Positions 58,223 through 64,000 of a DNA stretch of 64,000 nucleotides are shown one piece after another. A program made the translations under genes and the position numbers. The notes below the pieces were generated by a model. The model did no database searches. It was not told the origin of the DNA and saw only the letters and a list, made by a program, of their open reading frames with translations. Location of the stretch: positions 2,356,001 to 2,420,000 of the forward strand of contig CP077641.1 in assembly GCA_019056435.1 (NCBI GenBank). The letters are read 5' to 3'. This stretch comes from Stutzerimonas stutzeri (lineage in GTDB: Bacteria > Pseudomonadota > Gammaproteobacteria > Pseudomonadales > Pseudomonadaceae). Within the stretch, counting starts at the first letter, position 1. Each line of letters opens with the position of its first letter.

Positions 58223-59355
58223 TTGACGATCCTCAGCTGGGTCGGCGTGGTCTCGCGTAGTGGGCGCAGGTCGCTCAGGTCGGTGGCGGTGAGATAAGGG
58301 TCCGGCGCCAGCACGCCGTCTTCGCTGTGCAACAGGCAGAAGCGTCCGTTGCGTAGCTCGGCGATATGGCAGGGCAGGCTGGTGTGGTTGTTGTGCGGCG
58401 CGATGCGCAATGTGCCAAGCGCGCTCGGCCAGGCGGCCTGGTGCAGGTGAGCGGTGATCGTTTCGGGGTCATCGTCAGCGGTGTGTTGCAGCGCCTGGGC
58501 GAACAGGTGCACGGCAGCGTAGGCGCCCGCGTAGTAGTGCGAGCAGCGTGGCAAGCCGTGGCGTCGCTGCTGGCGCTTGCTGAAGCCTGGGTCGACTGCC
58601 TCGAAGAACGGCCCGCAGGAAAGCAGTCGCAGCTTGTTCAGCGTGCCGAGTTCACCCAGTTCCGCCTCGGTCAGGTTGCAGCTGAGTACGGGCAGGCTCA
58701 GGCCGCGCCCGTTGCAGGCCTCGTCGAGCTGGGCCAGAAAGGCATAGGACGACTCGCCCACCAGATTGTTGAGAATGAAGGCCGGCGGGTCGGCTATCAG
58801 CGCCTTGATTATTTCGGTAAAGGTGGTCGAGCCCAGATGGACATACTTCTCCGCCAGCACCTCGCCGCCGGCGGCCTGCAACACCTCACGCGCGATGCGG
58901 TTGCTTTCCCATCCCCAGACATAGTTCGAGCCGATGAGATGGGCGCGGCGTCCAAAGGTGCGCAACGCATAGCGCAGCAGGGGGATCAGGGTCTGGTTCG
59001 GGCAACCGCCGAGGTAGAGCACGTTCTCGCTGCTTTCGAAGCCCTCATAGGGGCAGGCGTACCAGAGCAGGCCGCCGTGCTGTTCCAGGTCCGGGATGAT
59101 TTCCTTGCGGCTGGCCGAGGTGATGGTGCCGAACAGATGGCGAATGCCCGCATCCATGAGCTGGGCGGCGCCTTCGCCGTAGCGCCCGAGCTGGCCTTGC
59201 GGATTGATGTGGGTCGCCTGCAGCTGGAACTCATAGCGTGGATCGTCGTTGATCTCGGCCAGCGCATCGAGCGCGCCTGCCAACGCGTGGCTGCCCATTC
59301 GGCGATAGGTCCCGTCGGTGGAGAGCAGCAGACCAATCGGAAAGGTTCGGGGCAT
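58219..59355 (-). CDS. amiC: AmiC-like amide sensor
   Basis: A 378-residue periplasmic-binding-fold protein without a signal peptide, so cytoplasmic, as AmiC is. The start of the fold is FPIGLLLSTDGTYRRMGSHALAGALDALAEIN; further family motifs are GAAQLMDAGIRHLFGTITSASRKEI, GGLLWYACPYEGFESSENVLYLGG and GSNYVWGWESNRIAREVL. It should bind a short amide and release AmiR. I choose ATG 59355 (MPRTFPIG) over 59364 because GGA lies 8 bases before it and the upstream ATG touches the leader terminator. Extending further upstream would translate the leader and is rejected. Confidence 0.88.
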   Translation of the reverse strand: MPRTFPIGLLLSTDGTYRRMGSHALAGALDALAEINDDPRYEFQLQATHINPQGQLGRYGEGAAQLMDAGIRHLFGTITSASRKEIIPDLEQHGGLLWYACPYEGFESSENVLYLGGCPNQTLIPLLRYALRTFGRRAHLIGSNYVWGWESNRIAREVLQAAGGEVLAEKYVHLGSTTFTEIIKALIADPPAFILNNLVGESSYAFLAQLDEACNGRGLSLPVLSCNLTEAELGELGTLNKLRLLSCGPFFEAVDPGFSKRQQRRHGLPRCSHYYAGAYAAVHLFAQALQHTADDDPETITAHLHQAAWPSALGTLRIAPHNNHTSLPCHIAELRNGRFCLLHSEDGVLAPDPYLTATDLSDLRPLRETTPTQLRIVK

Positions 59356-59366
59356 TGTTTGCATCC

Positions 59367-59406
59367 AAAAAAAGCCTGATCGACCAGCAGGCTGGTGATC
59401 AGGCTT
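59367..59406 (-). terminator. Leader terminator (attenuator) directly upstream of amiC
   Basis: On the minus strand AAGCCTGATC and GATCAGGCTT form a perfect 10-bp stem. The enclosed bases add an ACCAG/CTGGT extension, and a T7 run follows. The run ends 11 bases before ATG 59355, so this terminator would stop transcription before the whole operon unless prevented. Confidence 0.92.
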
Positions 59407-59462
59407 CGTTACCTGGCGCCTTCGGGGCGCAATGTTGGCAAGGCTTAAGGGGTCGTTATCCC
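59400..59462 (-). promoter_or_regulatory. Candidate ANTAR target: two AACGA-loop hairpins in the amiC leader
   Basis: Hairpin 2 (59400-59415) is CAGGTAACGAAGCCTG: stem CAGG/CCTG plus a T-G closing pair leaves hexaloop AACGAA, with A at 1 and G at 4, the ANTAR loop rule. Its 3' arm is also the left arm of the terminator, so the two are mutually exclusive. Hairpin 1 (59450-59462) is GGGATAACGACCC with the same AACGA core but only three stem pairs. A GCGCC/GGCGC hairpin (59416-59430) lies between. The spacing is longer than in typical ANTAR targets. Confidence 0.6.
59416..59430 (-). other. Middle leader hairpin
   Basis: A perfect 5-bp GC stem (GCGCC/GGCGC) with a CCGAA loop lies between the two candidate ANTAR hairpins. 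It may stack them or act as a spacer. Confidence 0.6.
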
Positions 59463-59725
59463 GGCTTGCATGTCTGGGTTTGCTCCATGAAAAAAGGATG
59501 CCAACTATGGCTCGCCACCATATGAGCAAGACCAAACCGTGAGGCGAACTAGTCCCCACGACCGCTATGCGAAGCTGTAGGTGGCTGCACACGCCGTGCC
59601 GCTACGGATGCTGGTCTTGCATTGTTGCGACGCGATGTTCCGTCATGGAGCACCGCCTTCGGCAGCTGTGTCGATTCGGTGCATGAGCAGCAGCGCGTCA
59701 CCAGTTCAGGCGCGGGGCCTTTCGG
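59463..59725. other. Promoter region of the ami/opp operon
   Basis: The operon promoter must lie in this stretch between the metR stop and the leader hairpins. I cannot assign -35/-10 boxes with confidence. There is no supported gene here. Confidence 0.4.
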
Positions 59726-60655
59726 CTAGCGGCTGCTTTTAGGCGCGGCGCTGACGCCTTCGAGGGTGGCGAACGAGGTGTCCTTGGCGGTCAGCAAGAA
59801 GTCACGCATGAAGGGCGAATCCAGCATATCGGCGCGGATACCGGCATAGAGCGTGGCGAACAGGCCTTTTTCGCCGAGCCGCTTGGCCGTCACGTAGCCA
59901 CGCGCACTGTACTCGTGCAGGGCCCAGTTGGGCAGGCTGCATACACCGCGACCGGAGGCGACGAGCTGCATCATCATCACCGTCAGTTCGGATGTGCGGA
60001 CCTGCGCAGGCTCGACGTCCTCCGGCTCGAGGAAGCGGGTGAAGATGTCCAGCCGGTCGCGTTCGATGGGGTAGGTGATCAGCGTCTCGCTCGCCAGGTC
60101 CTCGGCGCGCACGTACGGCCGAGTCGCCAACGGATGCTGGTTGGCGACCGCCAGCAACGCCTCGTAGGTGAACAGCGGCACATAGGCGATGCCCGCTAGT
60201 TCGATGGGGTCCGACGTCACCACCAGATCCAGGTCGCCTCTTGCCAGTGCAGGCAGAGGGGCGAACGAGAAGCCCGAGGCCAGGTCCAGCTCGACTTCAG
60301 GCCAGGCGTCGCGGAATTGGTCGATGGTCGGCATCAGCCACTGGAAACAACTGTGGCACTCGATCGCCATGTGCAGTCGTCCGGCTGTGCCCCCTGCCAG
60401 CCGGGCCAGGTCCCGCTCGGCACTGCGCAATTGCGGCAGTAGCGAATCGGCCAGCTGCAGAAGCCGCAAGCCGGCACTGGTGAAACGTACGGGGCGGGTC
60501 TTGCGTACGAACAGCTGCAGCCCGAGGCGCTCCTCCAGCTCCTTGAATTGATGCGACAAGGCCGACTGGGTCAGATGTAGGCGCTCGGCTGCCTCCACCA
60601 GGCTGTCCGTTTCGCGCAGCGCATGAAGGGTTTTCAGGTGACGTAATTCCAACAT
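59726..60655 (-). CDS. metR: LysR-type activator MetR
   Basis: A 309-residue LysR-type regulator that activates methionine genes with homocysteine as co-inducer. The winged helix is MLELRHLKTLHALRETDSLV then AAERLHLTQSALSHQFKELEERLGLQLFVRK. The effector domain carries CHSCFQWLMPTIDQFRDAWP, typical of MetR. Its usual target metE lies 0.9 kb away, with exoD between them. Confidence 0.9.
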   Translation of the reverse strand: MLELRHLKTLHALRETDSLVEAAERLHLTQSALSHQFKELEERLGLQLFVRKTRPVRFTSAGLRLLQLADSLLPQLRSAERDLARLAGGTAGRLHMAIECHSCFQWLMPTIDQFRDAWPEVELDLASGFSFAPLPALARGDLDLVVTSDPIELAGIAYVPLFTYEALLAVANQHPLATRPYVRAEDLASETLITYPIERDRLDIFTRFLEPEDVEPAQVRTSELTVMMMQLVASGRGVCSLPNWALHEYSARGYVTAKRLGEKGLFATLYAGIRADMLDSPFMRDFLLTAKDTSFATLEGVSAAPKSSR

Positions 60656-60797
60656 GCTCGGGGTCCTGTCATGACGGGGCAGAGAAGCCAGCCCTGGCGA
60701 CGCGTTCGATTGTGCATCGCTCGTTGCATGAGCCGGTTTCAGGTTCTGCAGAGTGTCGCGCAGCCCTGTCGCGGAGTCGAGTGCCGTCCCGGTGCGG

Positions 60798-61388
60798 TTA
60801 CATCCAGAGGCGAGTCAACAGGTACCCCAACAACCCGAGCATGCCGATCGACAGGAGCACCAACGCGCCGTCACGCGCCATCATGCCAAGGCCCAGCAGG
60901 CTCAGCGCAGCGCCCGCGATGGAGTTGCCGAAGGGAATCAGTTCGAGTGGTGGCATGGTGGCGGCAATCAATAGGCACAGCACGGCGTTGAGCCGCACGG
61001 CCAGGCCCGAGGTGAAGAATGTCAGCCGGTGGCGAATGATCCGATCGACCCAGCCGGCCGGTCGCTTGAGAAATCCCATCGCACGGTCGTACTTGCTTCG
61101 CGGGGCGCGACGACCCAGCAACCACTGCGGCAACCAGAAATGGTCGCGGCCGATCAACAGTTGCAAGGCGATGAGGCCGACCATCGCGGCAAAGAAGGTG
61201 GGCAGACCCGGGATGCCTGACAGCGGAGAGAAGACCAGCAAACCGGGCACCAGCAGCAGGGCACCGAAGCTGCGTTGGCCGGTTGCCTCGAGCATGCTCG
61301 CCAAGGTCACGTCCTGACCGGGTTCGCCGGCCTGTTCCAGGCATTCGAGCAGGGTACGCAGATTCTGTGGAGCGTCGTCGCGGGTCAT
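60798..61388 (-). CDS. ExoD family membrane protein
   Basis: A 196-residue protein of the exopolysaccharide synthesis ExoD family. The signature is TLASMLEATGQRSFGALLLVPGLLVFSPLSGIPGLP, followed by membrane helices (FFAAMVGLIALQLLIG; LTFFTSGLAVRLNAVLCLL) and RLWM at the end. ATG 61388 (MTRDDAPQNLR) is chosen over an in-frame ATG 81 bases upstream. The biochemical role is unknown. It is divergent from metE. Confidence 0.85.
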   Translation of the reverse strand: MTRDDAPQNLRTLLECLEQAGEPGQDVTLASMLEATGQRSFGALLLVPGLLVFSPLSGIPGLPTFFAAMVGLIALQLLIGRDHFWLPQWLLGRRAPRSKYDRAMGFLKRPAGWVDRIIRHRLTFFTSGLAVRLNAVLCLLIAATMPPLELIPFGNSIAGAALSLLGLGMMARDGALVLLSIGMLGLLGYLLTRLWM

Positions 61389-61449
61389 AGTCCTTGGCTT
61401 CTGTGCGGCGTCAGAGGTTAGAGCCCAGCCACAGCCGAAAGTCTCAATA

Positions 61450-61493
61450 TGAATAATTCTGTGGTTCATCCTTAGTAACTTGAGTTTGTTTCA
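61450..61493. promoter_or_regulatory. Candidate MetR sites upstream of metE
   Basis: TGAGTTTGTTTCA (61481-61493) matches the MetR pattern TGAA-N5-TTCA with one mismatch. A second pair of half-sites, TGAA at 61450 and TTCA at 61465, lies just upstream. They are 57-100 bases before metE ATG 61550. Confidence 0.55.
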
Positions 61494-61549
61494 ATGAGTG
61501 CCGGCCGGGACAATCGCCGCAATCATGTGAAACGACTTGGAGATATGAG

Positions 61550-63849
61550 ATGGCTGTTGCGCACTCCCTGGGCTTTCCCCGCATCGGCGCGGACCGCGAA
61601 CTGAAGAAGGCACTCGAGGCGTATTGGAAGGGCGACCTGGCTGAGGCCGGCCTGCGCGATGTGGGCCGCCGATTGCGTGCGGCTCACTGGCAGGCGCAAG
61701 CCGCTGCCGGCATCGAGCTGCTGCCGGTCGGCGATTTTGCCTGGTACGACCAGGTCCTGACCCATTCGCTGATGTTCGGCGTCGTGCCGGAGCGCTTCCG
61801 CGATAGACACGGACAGGTCACGCTCGACACCCTGTTCGCCATGGCGCGCGGAGCGACGCAGGGTTGCTGCGGCGGCGTTCAGGCGCAGGAAATGACCAAA
61901 TGGTTCGACACGAACTATCACTATCTGGTCCCGGAGTTCAGCCCCGACCAGGCGTTTACCCTTTCCTGGACGCAACTGTTCGAAGAGGTCGAGGAGGCAC
62001 GGGCGCTGGGCCATCGCATCAAGCCGGTGCTGCTCGGGCCCCTTACATACCTCTGGCTGGGCAAGGCCAAAGGTGCGGCCTTCGACAAGCTGGACCTGCT
62101 CGAGCGCTTGCTCCCGCTTTACGGCGAGGTGCTCGATCGGTTGGCGGCCCAGGGCGTCGAATGGGTCCAGCTCGATGAGCCGATCCTCGTGCTGGACCTG
62201 CCGCAGGAGTGGAAGAGTGCGTTCGAGCGCGCCTACAACCTGTTGCAGCGGGCCCCCTGAAGAAGCTGGTCGCGACCTATTTCGGTGGTCTGGAGGACAA
62301 CCTCGGGCTGGCCGCCGGGCTGCCGGTCGACGGTCTGCATATCGACCTGGTGCGTGCGCCGGAGCAGTTCCCCACCATCCTCGATCGTCTGCCGACATAC
62401 AAGGTGCTCTCGTTGGGCCTGGTCAATGGTCGCAATGTCTGGCGCTGCGATCTTGAACGTGCCCTGACAGTGATCGAGCACGCGGCCGAGCGACTCGGTG
62501 AGCGCCTGTGGGTGGCGCCGTCCTGCTCGCTGCTTCATGCGCCTGTCGATCTGGAGCGTGAAGACCAGCTGGATCCCGAAATCCGGAGCTGGCTGGCGTT
62601 CGCCGTGCAGAAGTGTTCAGAGGTCGCCGTGCTGGCACGCGCGGCCGAGCAGCCTGACGATCCGCGAGTCCAGACAGCTCTGCAGACCAGCCGGGCCGTC
62701 CAGGCGGCGCGGGCGGCGTCATCCCGCATCCACAAGCCCGACGTGCAGGCGCGCCTGGCAGCGGTCAAGCCACGGCACAGTCAGCGGCAATCGCCGTTCG
62801 CGCAGCGTATCGAGCAACAGCGCGCACGGTTGAACCTGCCGCAGTTTCCCACCACCACCATCGGCTCCTTCCCGCAAACGGGCGCCATCCGCCTGGCACG
62901 CCAGGCTTTCAAGCAGGGCAAGCTGGCGCTGGCCGACTACACCGAGGCCATGCAGGCCGAAATTCGCCATGCGGTTGCGGTGCAGGAGCAGTTGGGCCTG
63001 GACGTGCTGGTGCATGGCGAGGCCGAGCGCAACGACATGGTCGAGTACTTCGCCGAGCAGCTGGATGGCTATGCCTTCACGCGCTTTGGCTGGGTGCAGA
63101 GCTACGGGTCGCGCTGCGTCAAGCCTGCGGTCATCTATGGCGACCTGAGCCGCCCGGCGCCGATGACCGTCGAATGGATCCGCTATGCGCAACAACAGAC
63201 GCACAAGACCATGAAGGGCATGCTGACCGGGCCGGTGACCATGCTGATGTGGTCCTTTACGCGGGAGGACATCAGTCGCGAGCAGCAGGCGCGGCAACTG
63301 GCGCTGGCGATCCGCGACGAGGTCTGCGACCTGGAGGCTGCTGGCATCGGCGTCATCCAGATCGACGAAGCCGCTTTCCGCGAAGGCCTGCCGCTGCGTC
63401 GTGCCCAGTGGAGGGCGTACCTTGATTGGGCGGTCGACGCGTTTCGCCTGTGCGCCAGTGGCGTGCGCGACGACACCCAGATTCACACGCATATGTGCTA
63501 CAGCGAGTTCAACGATGTCATCGAGGCGATCGCGGCGATGGACGCCGACGTCATCACCATCGAGACGTCCCGCTCGCAGATGGAGTTGCTGGAAGCGTTT
63601 CGCGCCTTCGACTACCCGAACGACATCGGCCCGGGTGTGTACGACATCCATTCGCCGCGCGTGCCGGACACCGCGGAAATGGTCCAGCTGCTGGAAAAGG
63701 CTAGCGAGCGGATTCCGGCCGAGCGCCTGTGGGTCAACCCGGACTGCGGCCTGAAGACGCGCGCCTGGCCGGAGACCGAGGCGGCATTGGTCAACATGGT
63801 TGCCGCTGCCCGCCAGTTGCGCGCTACACATCGCGACAAGGTGGCCTGA
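61550..63849 (+). CDS. metE: Cobalamin-independent methionine synthase MetE (one frameshift)
   Basis: About 766 residues after repair, the usual MetE length. It transfers methyl from methyl-tetrahydropteroyl-triglutamate to homocysteine. The N-terminal barrel starts [25 protein letters not shown] with the substrate region [19 protein letters not shown]. The C-terminal barrel has [26 protein letters not shown], zinc ligands His and Cys in THMCYSEF and Glu in VITIETSRS, and the last Cys in [10 protein letters not shown]. One C is missing in the C5 run 62253-62257, after NLLQRAP; the other frame resumes at [11 protein letters not shown]. The MetR-type sites are upstream. Confidence 0.93.
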
Positions 63850-63865
63850 CGAGGCTGGCCGAACT

Positions 63866-63898
63866 GGAGGCCGCACCGCTGTGCGCGCCCTCCGGTTT
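63866..63898 (+). terminator. Probable terminator after metE
   Basis: GGAGGCCGCAC and GTGCGCGCCCTCC pair with one bulge around a CGCT loop. They are followed by GGTTTT, 17 bases after the metE stop. Confidence 0.6.
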
Positions 63899-63939
63899 TG
63901 GCTAATGTAGCCATCCCATTCCCACCCGTCCTGCACACC

Positions 63940-64000
63940 ATGACTCCCGCCATCGATCTGCTGAAAAAGGCCAAGGCCGACCATCACATCCACAGCTACG
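63940..64000 (+). CDS. ybaK: Cys-tRNA(Pro) deacylase YbaK, N-terminal part (partial)
   Basis: The frame from ATG 63940 reads [20 protein letters not shown] and runs off the window. This matches the start of YbaK/EbsC, which removes cysteine from mischarged tRNA-Pro. Only 20 residues are visible, so the call rests on the N-terminal signature. Confidence 0.75.
   Translation, partial: MTPAIDLLKKAKADHHIHSY

Noticed and set aside
59485..59500. Sigma-54 promoter before amiC (TGGCAT-N5-TTTCA, minus strand)
   Set aside because: The -12 element lacks the essential GC, so the match is not convincing.
59356..59592. Upstream extension of the amiC reading frame
   Set aside because: It would translate through the leader terminator and candidate ANTAR hairpins, and the added residues do not match the AmiC family start.
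1..64000. tRNA, rRNA, CRISPR arrays, prophage or IS elements
   Set aside because: I found no cloverleaf with a proper anticodon arm, no regular spaced repeats, and no transposase, integrase or phage structural gene.

Overview
The window looks like chromosomal DNA of a Pseudomonas stutzeri-group (Stutzerimonas) gammaproteobacterium. The evidence is high GC, Pseudomonas-type gene content, a secreted pullulanase (starch use is a trait of this group), a separately encoded 36-residue protein matching my recollection of the cbb3 oxidase subunit CcoM behind a perfect Anr/FNR box, REP-type palindromes, and a gene order (AlkB-like, MaoC, fadD2, fadD1, hrpA, FabH-like) that I recall from the PA3286-PA3306 region of P. 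aeruginosa. I saw no rRNA, tRNA, CRISPR array, prophage or insertion sequence.

Layout. 1-5 kb: AlkB-like dioxygenase, a small basic protein, ccoM, pullulanase, MaoC hydratase. 5-17 kb: tandem acyl-CoA synthetases fadD2/fadD1, a chemoreceptor, a secreted M28 aminopeptidase, and the helicase hrpA carrying an in-frame repeat insertion. 17-30 kb: mostly single-gene housekeeping and stress functions (DUF4198, cytochrome b561, RNase Z, TauE-type exporter, Mut7-C RNase, acyltransferase, VOC, GST, HIT, DUF445, small hypotheticals, lipoprotein, hydrolase). 30-47 kb: hybrid histidine kinase, SLC13/TrkA-C transporter, hydrolases, aldo-keto reductases, a MerR/TipA-type regulator with a clear operator, MFS exporter, ankyrin protein, FabH-like synthase. 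46-51 kb: OprP-type porin, FemAB-like acetyltransferase, divergent MFS/ArsR pair. 51-59 kb: a seven-gene amide/peptide operon on the minus strand. 59-64 kb: metR, exoD, metE and the start of ybaK.

The most interesting system is the minus-strand operon amiC-amiR-oppC-oppB-oppA-fmdA-oppDF (59355 down to 51375). An amide sensor (AmiC) and an ANTAR antiterminator (AmiR) head a transcription unit for a peptide-type ABC importer and an acetamidase/formamidase. A strong intrinsic terminator lies in the leader directly before amiC. The left arm of that terminator is shared with a small hairpin whose loop fits the ANTAR target pattern, and a second hairpin with the same loop core lies upstream. This predicts amide-controlled, self-regulated antitermination of amide or peptide import and hydrolysis.

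About 18 single-base indels, nearly all in or beside short homopolymer runs, break 14 otherwise intact genes, including metE, fadD1, the FabH-like gene and both ends of the oppDF fusion. The pattern points to uncorrected homopolymer sequencing errors rather than gene decay. Those genes are annotated here at full reconstructed extent.
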